64,000 nucleotides of DNA from Meloidogyne chitwoodi (GCA_015183035.1 JACZZP010000010.1:620001-684000); one strand, 5' to 3'. Positions 46,880 through 59,215 are shown, numbered from the stretch's first letter. A program made the numbers and translations. Notes: generated by a model from the letters alone, not told the origin.

Positions 46880-47488
46880 ATGTTTATTAAAAACAATTCT
46901 TCTTCAATAATTTCACCAATTTTATCATTTTCTAATTTTTTATTAATAATTTTATTAATTTCTTCAATTTTATTTTGGTCAATAAAAGCAAATGATGACA
47001 ATCTACAAATATTGGGAAATACTCAATTCTTCAGAAGAAATGCAAAATGGTCAAATCTTCCTTCTGGAGGAGGTTCTCTAGTTAGTGGAAGAGGAAACTT
47101 TCGTCCTGGATTTCATTCTGATTTAAATAATAAATTAAATAATAATGAACCTTTCTTTTTATTAAAGGTTATTTTTATTTATTTATTTAATTAATTTATT
47201 TTTAAAATTTATTTTTAATTTTAAAATTAAATTTAAATATTTCTTTTTGTAAAAAAAATTTATTTTTTTCTAAATTTTGTTTTTATTTTATCAAAATTTA
47301 ATTAATAAAAATATTTTAAATTATTACTTTTTTATATATTTTTATTTTATTTATTTATTAAAATAAATTATTTTTATTTTATTTTATTTCAGAGGTCATC
47401 ATTATCACAACAAATTCCAATAAATAAAAAAACTCCTTTTGCAATGTTTGATCGTCCATATTTTTCTGATTTTGCAAGAAGGCGATGA
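46880..47488 (+). CDS. Small secreted protein, candidate neuropeptide-like precursor
   Basis: Exon 1 (46880-47167) and exon 2 (47393-47488) join in phase to give about 127 residues. A strong signal sequence (FLLIILLISSILFWSIKA) is followed by FFRR, a Gly/Ser-rich segment, then KR at the exon junction and finally KK-TPFAMFDRPYFSDFA-RRR at the C-terminus. A 15-residue aromatic segment bounded by KK and RRR is typical of a processed peptide (inference). No C-terminal Gly for amidation precedes the RRR. I do not recognise the peptide family. AT-rich spacers surround it on both sides. Confidence 0.55.
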
Positions 47489-49517
47489 AAAATAAATAAA
47501 AAAATATTAATTAATTAAATAAAAAGGAAATGAACAAACAAATATAATTTAAATTTAAAAAATTATTATTTGATTTAAATTAAAAAATATTTTGTAAGAC
47601 AGATCTCAAAGAATAAAAATATATTTTTAATTTTATTATTTATTTAATTTATTTTTAAAAAGTTTATATTAAAAAAGGGCATTCCCTTCTTTTAATTAAT
47701 TTTTTTATTAAAAATTAATTAAAATTTTTAAATAAATTTTAATTTTTTATTAATAAATTTAGACATTTATTTAAATATAAAATAATTAATTAATTCAAAA
47801 AATATTAAAACAAAATTTAATTAAAAAAAATAAAATATTTAAATTAAAAAAAAAGTAAATAAATTTATTTTATTTATTTAAAGCAAATAAATAAATAAAT
47901 ATTTATTTATTTAAATATAATCCTGATTTAAATTAAATAATAAAAACTAGAATATATTTTATTTATTTTTTAGAATAAATAAATAAAATAAAAAAAATGT
48001 TTGTTTAAATATAGTTGCTATTTTTATTTATTTATTTATTTTTTCTAAAATATATTTATTTATATAAATAAATAAATAAATCTCCAAAAATATATAAAAT
48101 ATTTAATTTATATATTTTTTTATTATTTAATAATTTGAATATTTTTCTAATAAAAAATAATTATTTTTTATTTTTATTTTAATTAAATCGATTAAATTTT
48201 AAAAAATAAAAATACGAGAAAGTTACGGAATTTAGGTCAACTTGTTGAGAGAAAATAATATTTATTTTTTATTAATTTAACCAAAGCTAATTAAATATAT
48301 TTATTTATTTATATAAGCGGAAAAAATAAATAAATTAATTAATTAATTTATTTTTTTAAATAATTATTGAATAAATTAAAAAAAAATATTTTTATTATTT
48401 AATTATCTCCCCCTTAAAATATTTTTAATTATTTTAAAAAAAGTTATAATTTTAAATATATCATTTTTATTAATTTATAAATTAAATAATAAATTAAATA
48501 AATATTTTTAAACATTTTTTAATTAAAAAAATTATATTTTTATTTAATTATTTGTAATGGTCAAAAAAATAAATAAAATAAATAAATAAAATAGCCTAAG
48601 GCTTTTTTTCTTTTTTTTCTAACCGTAATTTTTATTTTATTTTTTTTGGATGTCCTTGTCCTTGAATATTTTTTTTATTTTACAAATCTTCTCTGTTTAA
48701 TTATTTCTGTGATAAAATATTTAAATATAAAACTAGTCTTTTAACAAAACTTTTTTTTTTAATTTTAAAAATATTTAAAATTTTGTTTAAATTTTTTAAA
48801 ATATTAATTTAAATATTAATTTAAATATTAATTTAAATATTAATTTAAATATTAATTTAAATATTAATTTAAATATTAATTTAAATAATTTTGTATAAAT
48901 TTAATTAATTATTTTAAATAAATTAATTTTAAATAAAAAACAAAAAGGCCCCCAAACTCTCTTAAAAACAACTTTAATAAATTAACTAAAAATATTTATT
49001 TAATTGTTAAAAAACAATAATTGCTTTAAACAGAAAAAAGAAAAAAATTAATAATTAAATTAATGATTAAAATACATTTTTATATATTTATTTAACTTTT
49101 TTATTTAATTTATTTAATTTATTTAATTTAAATATAGAATATTTAATTATTATTTAATATTTATTTTTTTTATATTTAATTTTTGATTTATTAATTTAAA
49201 AAAAAATTATTTTATTATTTTTTTAAATTTTATTTTTTAATCTTTGAAAGTTTTAAAATAAACTTTATATAGACAATTTTAAATTAAATAAAATATATTA
49301 TAATTTAATTTATTCTTTTGTTTTGTCTAAAATAAATAATTTACTAATATAATTAATAATATATTTATATTTAAAAAAAAAAACAAATAGTATAATAATA
49401 AAAAATAATTAAATAAATATTTTTAAAAATAAATAATAAAATTCTTTTTTTTATATTTAACTTTAAAATTTAATAATAAATAAATTATAATTAAGATATT
49501 TATTTATTTATTTATTA
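47489..49517. other. AT-rich spacer
   Basis: Simple A/T sequence throughout, including AAAT and ATTT runs. The only organised item is the 12-bp tandem repeat at 48799-48886. Confidence 0.4.
48799..48886. repeat. 12-bp tandem repeat (ATATTAATTTAA), about seven units
   Basis: Seven consecutive exact copies of ATATTAATTTAA, self-complementary in part, stand in an AT-rich spacer. Confidence 0.85.
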
Positions 49518-52500
49518 ATGTCTAATAATAATAATCAACAACAATTTTATATTATTCCAAATAATAATAATTTAATAATAAATAATAATAATAATGATTT
49601 ATTAATTGAGAGAAGTATTTCTTCAAATTGTAGTAGTAGTGGATTTGCTGAAGAAAGTATTTTTGATAATAATGAAAATAATAATAATAATAATAAAGGA
49701 AGAAAAGAAGAAGAAGAAGAAGAAAAAGAAAATAAAAATAATTTTGAAGATAAATCTGTTTTACGTATTGGAATTGGATTATTTGGTAATCAATCTAATG
49801 TTGAAATGGAATCTTCTAAAATTGATAAATTGTTTGATTTTTTTTAAATTAATTTAAATTAAATTAAATTATTTTTAATTTAAATTAAAGTGAGAATTTA
49901 TTTATTTATTTTAATTTAAATAAAAAAATTAAAAAAAATAAGAAAATATATTATTTTATTATTTTAAATGGTAAAAAATTAAATAAAATCTCCTTTAATT
50001 TTATATTAATTAATTTTCAAAAAATTAATTAATTAATTTTATTTATATTTTAATTATTAACAAAAAACATTTAAATAATTTAATTAATTTTAATTAATTT
50101 TAATTAATTTAATTAGACTAGCTCGTATTTTTCGTTTTATTGGAGAATGGATATTTAAAAGAAGACTTTTATTAATAATATTATTATTAATATTAACAAT
50201 TATAAGTTCATCAATTATTCCTTTTACTCCTCAACAAGATGACTTAAAAAGTGGTTATACCCCTTTAGGTGCTAGATCTAAAGAAGAATTAATTAAATAT
50301 GAACATTTTTTTAGTCCAGAAATTGAAAAAACAGAAGAACCAATTACTTTAGTTTTATTAATATTTATATTTATTTAATTAATTAATTAATTTAAAGTTA
50401 GTATTTATTTGTGCTAAAGATAATGGAAGTCTTTTACGTAATTCTTTAATGGAAAAAACAGTTGAATTAATTGATATTTTATCTAATGATTTTCCTCTTG
50501 GAGGACGTCCATTTAATCAATTTTGTACTCATTTTTGTCAAATGAATGAACCTATTAGACAATTTTCTGTAAAAAATTATTTTATTTAATTAATTAAATT
50601 TATTTAATTTTAGAATGGACTTTCAGTTCGTCAACGTAATTTAGAAATATTAAAAAATGAAGAAAATATAAATAATAATAATGGTGGAATTAATTTAAAT
50701 CTTTCTTTTCCTTTTATGTCACTTTTTGGCCATCAAATTGATTTAAGTCCACATTTTTTTGGTGCTGAAATAAATAAAAATAGTGGCGAATTAAAATCTG
50801 TTCATTTAGTACTTTTACAATTTAAAGCAGATAAACCAAATAATACAAATTCTTTAAATGTTTTGGAATGGGAAAGAAAAATAATTAAATATTTACACAG
50901 GTAAAATATTTAATTACGGTAAAGGACGATTCAGAGTCGACCGATTCAGAGTAGCTCATATAACTTTTTTCATTTTAAACCTTTTCAAATAATTTTTATG
51001 TCATTCGAAAGAGCTCGAAAAGTGGAGTATTTTCACTAATTTGACCGATCAGATCAGTTGATTTTAAAAATTGTTATGCCCAAAAAACGCTAGATTTTCC
51101 ACTTTTATCACACTTTAACTTTTTATCGAGTGATCTGATTGGATCAGTCCCATTGGTTAAATTAATTCACTTATCGGATGCTTTGGATTAATAAAAGAAC
51201 TATTCAGATCGGTTAAGAATTAAAAAAGTTATGGCCGAAAACAACCGGCTATACTGAATCGGCCGACTCTGAATCGTCCCCTACCCATTAATTTAAATAA
51301 TATTTAAAAAATAATTTTAAATAAAGTGAATATAAAGGAGAATTACGTCCTTTAGTATTTTCAATGGGTTTTGTTGCTGATGAAGTTGTAAGAACTGGAA
51401 TGACTTTATTTCCTTATCTTTCTGTTGGTTTTGTTATTATGTGTATTTTTTCAATGGGAACAGTCACTTTGAGTGGTCTTCATTTTAGACAATTTTCTAA
51501 ACAAAAAATTATAATGGCATTAATTGCTTGTTGTTGTCCTTTATTTGCTTGTTCTACTGCTTTAGGATTGTTTGTTTTAATTTAATTTATTTTTAATTTA
51601 ATTATTTTTTAAATTAATTATAATTAAAAACAAGAGTTCCTAATAATTTATTAAATAAATAAATATATAATTTTAATTTAAAAAAAAAAAGATTATTTTG
51701 GTTTGGTGTTCGTTTTGGTACAATTCTTTGTGTTTCTCCTTTTCTTGTTTTAGCCATAGGTGTTGATGATGCTTTTTTAATGTTACAAAGTTGGCAAAGA
51801 ATATGTTCTTCTGAACAACAAAAAGAAGATGAGAAAGAAGAAAATAAAAATGAAGAAGAAAAAATAGAAAAATTAATAAGTAAAAGAATGGGACAAATGT
51901 TAGAAGATGTTGGTCCATCTATTTCAATTACTTCTGCAACTAATTTTTTAGCTTTTTGTATTGGTATTTTTACTCCTACACCAGAAATACAATTATTTTG
52001 TGCTGGAAATGCTTCTGCTATTTTTGTTGACTATATTTATCAGGTTATTTATTTTAAAATGTGTTTTAGATAGAAAATAAGTGTAAGATAATAATGTTGG
52101 ATCAAAAATAAAGTTGTCGGTTTTTAGAGAATTACTGGGTATCAAAAAGCTAGAACGGAGACCTTTTTTCAGTTCCGAATACCCATAATAATCAATAACC
52201 TTAAAATCTGAAGAATATTTTATTTTAGATAAACTTAAATTTAAAATAAATAGCAATATTTTTGGGAATTATATTTTGTTAATATTAATTTGTTAAACAA
52301 ATATTAAAATAATTTAATTAATTTACAAAATTTTCAGTTATTTCTGTTTACTCCATTTTTAGCAATTACTGCAAAATGGGAAATGAATGAAAATTCTAAT
52401 AAGAATAATAATTGTCGTAATTCTTCTTTACCCGTTCAAAGACGTTTTTTCTTAAAAGTTAGTCAAAAACTAGCACAATTTCTTCGTTCCTATTGTCGTT

Positions 52501-54470
52501 GGATTTCTAGTGGATTTACTGCTACTTTAGTTGCTATAACACTTGTTATTTTTTGGGGACTTTCAGTACGTTGGGCATCTCGTGCAGTTCCTAATATTAC
52601 TCCAAGAAAATTATTTTTAGCTGATTCACCACTTAACGAGGCAAGAAAATATTAAAAATTTAATTTTTGTCAAATAAAATTTATTTTTTAATTGGGCCAA
52701 AAAAATATTAAAAAAAAATCAATAATTTTTAATTCACCAAAAGTGTGCAGATAATAGCTCTAAAAGACGATTATATAATGCCCAGTTATATGCCAGTCTC
52801 AATATTTATTGAAAAAGTTGGAGATTTAAATGACCAAACAAAAATGGAAAGAATTAAATCTTTAATTGAAACATTTGAAAATGAGCCAAATAATATGGGT
52901 TATGCTTTTACTCATTTTTGGTTAAGAGATTATGAACAATATTTAGCAAGTGAAATAGTAGAGGAAGAAGAAAATGAAGAAAATGTTGAAGAAAAAAATA
53001 AAACAATAAAAATAATAGAAAAAAGACAACAATTATTTGAATATACTCAAATGTCCTCATTTTTAGAATGGCCTGAATATCGTCATTGGAATGGTTTTCT
53101 ACGTTTTAATAATAAAGATGGACATTTGGAACGTTTTTTTGTTATTACAGCATTTCATGGTCCTTCATTAGTTGAATGGAATAGTAGAGCCCATTTACTT
53201 GGTAGATGGAGACAAATTGTTGATAATTATACAGATTTGGGGGCATTTGTTTGGGTAGAAGAATCACAATTTTTGGATCAAATTGAAACACTTGTTCCAG
53301 CTACTGTACAATCTTCTATTGCTACTTTGTAAATAATTTTTTTAATAAAATTCTTTTCTTTATAAAATATACCTCAAATAACCATTAACACCTCTACCGT
53401 TGTTCCACTACTTCCCTTATAGATTTTTCATTTCTCCAATTTTCCATAAAACCTTCCAATTTTCCGTTAATCTTTCCTCTAGTAATTTGTATGTTTTTTA
53501 TAAATTTTAATATTAATATTTTGATCAAAAAGTAAATATTTACAGGTAATTCAATTTATAAGAGCGAAGCTATATTTTTAAAATTATTTTTTGATTTTTA
53601 TAAATTTTTAAAAAAGTTTTGCTAATTTTTAAAAATATTAAAGGCTTTGCATGTCATTGGTTTGCTCTTTGTTTATGTCCAATGTGTTTACTGTAGCAAT
53701 TGCCACAATTTGTATTGTTTCTATTTGTTTGGGAGCTTTTGGATTATTAGTTTTATGGGGAATTGATTTAGATCCTATTTCGATGGCTACAACAATGTAA
53801 ATTAATTAATTAAATTATTTTATTGTTTAATATAATAATTTAAAAAAAAGAATGTCAATTGGTTTTTCTGTTGATTTTCCCGCACATGTCACTTATCATT
53901 ATTACCGATGTTCTAAATTTGACGATGGTCGAATGTTAAGCCCTGAACAACGAGGTAATATATTAATTAATTAATTTAAAAAATTATTTTCAATTTTTTT
54001 TTATTTTTTTAGTTCATGCAGCATTATTAGCTATAGGATTTCCTCTTTTACAATGTGGAATGAGTACAATTCTGTTTGTACTTTGTCTTCTTTTTGTGGA
54101 CACATATATGAGCGAAGTATTTGCTCTCTTTTTCATTTAAAATTAAAATTTATTTTTTTAGGTTTTTGTCAAGTCAATGTTCCTAATTGTTTCTTTAGGG
54201 CTTATTCATGGTTTATTTGTTGTTCCATCAATGCTTTGTGCTCTATCAAATATTAATTTATTGTTAGAGTCATTTAAAACGGTAGTAAATATAATTATTT
54301 TCTACTAATAAAATTTATAAATTACTATTTAATATTTTTAGCAAATTTTTGTTCCTTCAAAACATCGCCCTTTCTCTGCTAATGCCAAAAGAAAAAATTC
54401 AATTAACAGCTATAAATTACAAAGAAAGTCGAGCAGTAAATTGGTTATATCAGTTGTTGGCCCTGGATGA
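49518..54470 (+). CDS. Patched-related protein with sterol-sensing domain (PTR family)
   Basis: About 13 exons run from ATG 49518 to TGA 54468-54470. After an Asn/Glu-rich cytoplasmic start come the first transmembrane helix (LLLIILLLILTIISSSIIPF, about 50165-50225) and a large first loop. A sterol-sensing block follows: PYLSVGFVIMCIFSMGTVT, the cysteine-rich ALIACCCPLFACSTALGLF, and FLVLAIGVDDAFLMLQSW (about 51740-51797), whose GVDD motif is diagnostic for Patched-type permeases. The second half has the second loop (52745-53332) and the final helices, including SIGFSVDFPAHVTYHYY (53853-53903) and SLGLIHGLFVVPSML (54193-54237). Nematode PTR proteins act at apical membranes in moulting and lipid or cuticle transport (family knowledge). 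The exon 1 donor (GTTTGA near 49831) is weak. The intron at 50901-51328 carries an inverted-repeat element. Confidence 0.88.
50918..51286. mobile_element. Inverted-repeat element in an intron of the patched-related gene
   Basis: GGACGATTCAGAGTCGACCG (from 50924) is mirrored by CGGCCGACTCTGAATCGTCC (51260-51279). The outermost bases are GGTAAAG on the left and CTACCC on the right. About 370 bp, no ORF; a target duplication is not clear. Confidence 0.68.
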
Positions 54471-54576
54471 TTTTAATATTTTTAAATGATTTTCTCATTA
54501 ATCTATTTTTTATAATAATAAATCTCAACATATAAGGAATGTTATACTAATAAGAATAAAAGATTAACTTTACAAA

Positions 54577-55146
54577 GGTAAATAACCAGTTGATGTCCTA
54601 CCTGTCCGCAAAGAGAATTCGCTCTTTTATTTTCTTCTCTTGCATTTTTGGCGTAAGGAGAAGTGCACGCTTATTTTTCCTCTACACTGTAATATGCCTT
54701 TTGACACTTTGAAATAAAGGGGTAAAATAATTAAAATTAATTAATAATAATTAAGTGATTAAGATTCAGAATTGTACGTCAGATGAGACATATTACAGAA
54801 GCTGAATTACCTAAATATTTATCCTTTTACTGGTTTTTATCCCTTAAATAATCCAATAAAAGGTTGTTATCCACCTGATCTTCTTGAAATATATTTGAGA
54901 ATGTCGTCCCAAATTTATGTTCTTTGGTTATTAATATTTGGTCACTTTTAAAATAAATATATTTTCACTTTATTATTAATTAATTTTAATTATTTTATCC
55001 CCTTCTTTCAAAGTGCCAAAAGGCATATGTATTACAGTGTAGAGGAAAAATAAGCGTGCACTTCTCCTTATGCCAAAAATGCAAGAGAAAAAATAAAAGA
55101 GCGAATTCTCTTTGCGGATAGGTAGGACATCAACTGGTTATTTACC
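54577..55146. mobile_element. 570-bp MULE-like element with 180-bp ends and 9-bp duplication
   Basis: Long terminal inverted repeats of about 180 bp (54577-54757 and 54968-55146; GGTAAATAACCAGTTGATGT at the left tip) differ at only a few positions. CTTTACAAA occurs immediately outside both ends (54568-54576 and 55147-55155), a 9-bp duplication. Long ends with 9-bp duplications are characteristic of Mutator-like elements (family knowledge). The 210-bp middle has no transposase. Confidence 0.82.
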
Positions 55147-55160
55147 CTTTACAAAGTCAC

Positions 55161-55280
55161 ATAGTTCAATTAAAAGCAAGTGTTGGATATTTGGCGATTT
55201 TTTAGATTATTCAATTTTTGGATTATAGTAAGATTCCCAATACTACAAAAATTTACAATTAATAACCATATCCAACACTG
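55161..55280. repeat. Short inverted-end repeat, copy 1
   Basis: About 120 bp containing AGTGTTGGATAT (55179) and its mirror ATATCCAACACT (55268-55279). A diverged copy with the same internal ATTATTCAATTTTTGGATTA is at 60703-60820. It abuts the broken 3' end of the DENND4-like pseudogene. Confidence 0.6.
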
Positions 55281-55287
55281 AAATGTA

Positions 55288-56704
55288 TTAATTAGATGGA
55301 AATGGCACTTCATAAATCTTAAAAAAATTAAATAATTCTATTAGAGCTTGAAAAAATAAACGTACCAAATGTGAAATATATCGTTCAATAGGAATTTTAG
55401 ATGATCCAACAGTTACAGCATTTAATAAAAAGAAGAGAAATCGTCTGAAAGGCTCGAAGAACGGATAACGAGAAACTATACAAATAGTCTTGTTACAATA
55501 ATAGAGGTAATTTTCATGAGTTATTGCAGCAACAATTTCATCTTCTCCTATAACTTCTTTATCATCAATAGATTTCGAGCTTATTGAAGATGAAGTTTCA
55601 GAGGATTTAGGGACTTTTCTATAGCTTCCATCTCCTAAATCCAAACTTTCCAATTGTTCTTTGCTCAAAGTATCAGTATATGGCTCGTAAAATGTTACAG
55701 AAGCGCCATAATATTTTGTATAGGCCTTAAAGAAAAATTTGAGAATTTTGGAAAACTTAAAATATATTATTACCTCCTCAGTAAAAACACAAGTACTAAA
55801 TGTTCAAGAACTAGAACTCTTTTCAGAGCCAACACAACGTTCATGCCAAGCCTCAATTGAAGCTCCCTTTGGAAGAAAAAATTTTGGAACATTTTGTACA
55901 AGAATTGAGTCGTCATCATTTTTAATCGTGAAAAACAATCAAGAACACTTGCTAGATTTTTTGAATTTTGTAGTAAGTGTGAGGAGGCTGCTCCTTTTTG
56001 TTTTCTAAAATAACACATTATAGGTGGATGACAAGTTGATGTGGAGATCTGGTTGAGCACGTCTAATTGTAAAGTAAAGGCTTTGAGAATTACTATTGCT
56101 AATATTCGCTGAGAGGCCATAAGGGGTTTTATCGATTACAATTGCGTCCTAAAATTGAAAATTCAATCGATAAAGAAAATATAATCTAAAACGAATCCAA
56201 GGACAGCCAGAAAATTTAAAAAAATTGACTTAATAATTAGTAAACTCAACATACACTCATTGGTTTTTCGCCTCTGCTTTCGTCAAGAATTCCAAGGTCA
56301 ATAAGAGGAGGTTTATGATAACCCCGTTTGAAACAAACAAAGCATGCGGAAGAACGAAGAGAACCGTGATTTAAATCAGCCGGATAGCCAGAAGGTGTTG
56401 TTTCTATCCTTTCGTAGTCAACAGGCGTCTAAAATCAAAATAACCTTAAATCTTTGGAATTGACATTAGAAGTATAAAAATAATTTCAAAATCATTCTAA
56501 TTGTAAAAAACAAACTGTCTCGCCAGCACTTGAAATTATAACACAAATATCAGTTATCGGAGCCTTCGCTTCCCAATTATTTAATTTTCCATCTGAAGAC
56601 TGTGCTGGAAATTCATCAGATTGTTTTTTGTCATTTAACCCTGCTACGATAAAATACTCGAATAAAAGCCGTTCACGTTCTTCTTGTATAATTCCATCGC
56701 TCAT
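55288..56704 (-). pseudogene. Truncated DENND4/Crag-like gene (MABP plus partial uDENN)
   Basis: Reading down from ATG 56704, the exons encode the opening of a DENND4-type Rab exchange factor. RLLFEYFIVAGL and APITDICVII are followed by ETTPSGYPADLNHGSLRSSA, CFKRGYHKPPLIDLGIL and a DKTPYGLSANI repeat, which together form the MABP domain. The uDENN part is recognisable (VLDCFSRLK, then VPKFFLPKGASIEAW, then CNKTICIVSRYPFFEPFRRF and IPIERYISHLV), but between 55980 and 55760 it needs three different frames and crosses a TGA. The sequence stops at YEVPFPSN, about 300 residues into a protein normally over 1,400 residues long. The short repeat 55161-55280 begins nine bases later. Frame changes plus truncation favour a pseudogene; undetected tiny introns are the alternative for the former. 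Confidence 0.62.
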
Positions 56705-57315
56705 TTTTACAAAAACAAATCTGAATAAAATAAACAAACATAAATAGAGTAAATACCAATGAACAGCACAGTCCGGATTATGAAAATATTAGATATTATT
56801 ACGCTGAATATTACTTATTGTTAGTATGGCGCAGGAATCGGCAAATTAAGAATATTAATTCTCGCCTGACCATTTTGTCCATAGCTAACCTATGACCATT
56901 TTTAAATAAATATCCGATAACATTCTGTCCAAAACTTAAAGTTAGGCGCTTGAAATATATATGAACGGCCTCGCCATGTTTAATTGAATCCTTAGCAAGA
57001 TTTTGTCCCTCAAATAACGCCCCAACTTAATGAAAAACTAGAAGAATTCAGACGTTTGATATATTCACTAAACTTTGCTCTTACTTTTTTACAAGCAAAT
57101 GAAGTTGGAGATGAAAACATTGGAGACATATCTTGATGACGTTTAATTATTTTAGGTTTGTTAAAATTATCGAGGAAGGGGAAATTTTTTTAGACAATTT
57201 TTGAACGTGTTTTGCATATTTTCTAGTTTCTATCTAAAGCAATATTTTATCAAAATTAAAAAATAATTTAAAATTAAACAAAAATTTGTGTCTATACTTT
57301 ATAACAACTATGTAT
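56705..57315. other. Spacer with an orphan exon-like stretch
   Basis: The segment 56998-57137 on the plus strand follows a CCTTAG acceptor and stays open for about 46 codons (QDFVPQITPQLNEKLEEFRR at its start, TGA at its end), with helical coding-like composition. No matching upstream exon is seen. The remainder is featureless. Confidence 0.3.
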
Positions 57316-58704
57316 TTATTTCTCAATAATTTCTGGGATTTTCCTCTTATAAATTTCTTCATCTTTCTCATTAAACACGCATAATATAACCTTCTCAATT
57401 GTCGAATCCTCATTTCCCTTGAACCAAGTATTCTAAAAATTTTAAGAGTTTATTAAAAAATGACTTGAAAATTTACAATAGTTTGCAATGCAATCTGGCA
57501 GGCTTCTTCTTTCGGGAATTTGTGAATACCCGTAGAAATGCAAGGAAATGCCTAAACTGATTTTAATTATTAAAAAAGAATAAATTCATACAATGCTTCT
57601 TAATCCATTTTCTTGCGTTAAGTCCATTGCCTTCTTATAGCAGCTTCTGATAAGTTGTCGCTCCAAATCACCAACTTCCAAAATAATTGGTCCAGGTCCA
57701 ACTGTATGAATGATCGCTGAAAATTTGTTGGAAAAATTCAAAATTTCTATTATAAACCTTTCACGTTAATATTGTATGCCTTAGTCATTTTGGCTTCACC
57801 AATTTTGCAACCATTCAGTTGTTTACATTCTGTCATTAGTTCAGGTCCTGCTGCAGCATGTATCGCACTATTTAATTTTCCACCTTCTATAAAAATTTAA
57901 AATAAAATTAAACAACTTAAAAACCATCTAGGAGTGCTGAATTTGCAGAATTGACAATAACATCAACTGCCAATTTCGTTATATCACCTCTTGTTACGAA
58001 AACTTTCTCCTTCTTTTGCAAAATGTCCTCGATTGAATGACGAGCTTTCTTTTTCAATGGAGACGTACTCAGATCACATGCTTAAATTATTTAATTTAAA
58101 GAAAGTTTAAGCAAAAATTAAAAATAATTATGTATTATCAACTGAACTTAACCCACTTTAATGACCTTCCATACACATTTCAAATTTTTGATATAAAACC
58201 TAAAACTCAACAACCCTGTACATAGAAAATTTTAAATGAACGAAATCAGCATTTTGCGAGAAATTTAATTCATAAAAATAAATACTTACAATCCCCCATT
58301 ACATCCTGCTCTCCAGTAATCTCCACCCCTTTATTTTTGAAACATTCCCCGCTTTGCCGGAGTGCTAAAAGTTTTGACTTTCTTTCTTCTACTTTTTTTG
58401 AATATTCTTGTTCTATTTTTAATTTTTCTTTATTAACTAAATCAATGTCCTCTTGGATTTTTTTTATCTTTACACCAGTCTTTTTCTCATCTTCTTCAAA
58501 TTTTGTCATAGCTTTCTGTTTATTTTCTTCAATTTTAGTCAACTTAGTACTAGCCTTATTTTTTTCCAAATCCATAGAGATTAACTCCTCTTCAAGTTTA
58601 GTTAATTTTAAATTCTTTTGTTCTTTTAATTTTTCAATGGCCTCCTCCTCTTTGGTTATTTCATTATCAACACTCTCAAACTTCCGCTTGTGAGATTTAC
58701 TCAT
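57316..58704 (-). CDS. Coiled-coil plus macro-domain protein (MacroD-like ADP-ribose binder)
   Basis: Five exons from ATG 58704 to TAA 57316-57318 give about 330 residues. Residues 1-140 are a charged coiled coil (EEEAIEKLKEQKNLKLTKLE and similar) with a basic KSHKRK start. A KKKARH nuclear-type signal follows (about 58050). The rest is a macro domain: VFVTRGDITKLAVDVIVNSA, NSALLD with GGKLNSAIHAAAGPEL, ECKQLNGCKIGEAKMT, IIHTVGPGP and FPCISTGIHKFPKEEA. Macro domains of the MacroD class bind ADP-ribose and remove it from acidic residues. Here the usual GGGVDG loop reads GGKLNS, so the Asp thought to act in catalysis is Asn. Binding without full hydrolase activity is an inference. The coiled-coil fusion is unusual for this class. 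Confidence 0.82.
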
Positions 58705-58946
58705 AATTAAAATCTAAAAATAATTAATTTATTGAAATTTTTAACTAAAAATAAGCCTAACACTATTACAAAAAATATAAATTTAACTAGTAACTATTAG
58801 TAAGTATTAATATCTAATATTTAAATTACGCGCAAAAAAACGCTTATTAAAAATGAAAAATATGAAGATTTTTAAGTCCCTACTTGAAATTCAAAATGTA
58901 AACAGTTTGGCGAACTGTTTGACTATTTTTGCCGGCACTCTTTTGT

Positions 58947-59206
58947 CGGTAGGGTTATCTGAGTACCGCCATCTGAGCCCCAGTACAAACGGAGCCATCT
59001 CAGTACCAAAAAGTTTTTGTAACGAAAAGTGGTTTTTTCTTCATTTTAATCTTCATCCATTTTTATAACTTATTTTATTTGATTATTATATTTATTCTTT
59101 TTTTTTTATGGTTCATCAAAAATACTTAAGTTTTGGAAAAACGCTGGTATTGAGATGATCCCCTATTCCAGGGACTGAAATGGCGGTACTCAGTTGGCCC
59201 ATTCCG
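58947..59206. mobile_element. 260-bp inverted-repeat element with 9-bp duplication
   Basis: CTGAGTACCGCCATCTGAG (58960) is mirrored by TGAAATGGCGGTACTCAG (59176-59193), and further inside CATCTCAGTACC is mirrored by GGTATTGAGATG. CTCTTTTGT flanks both sides (58938-58946 and 59207-59215). The element tips read CGG and CCG. A 9-bp duplication suggests a Mutator-like origin. Confidence 0.72.
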
Positions 59207-59215
59207 CTCTTTTGT

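Noticed and set aside
48799..48886. Regular repeats considered as a CRISPR-like or origin-like array
   Set aside because: Units are contiguous 12-mers without spacers in eukaryotic AT-rich DNA; it is a simple tandem repeat.
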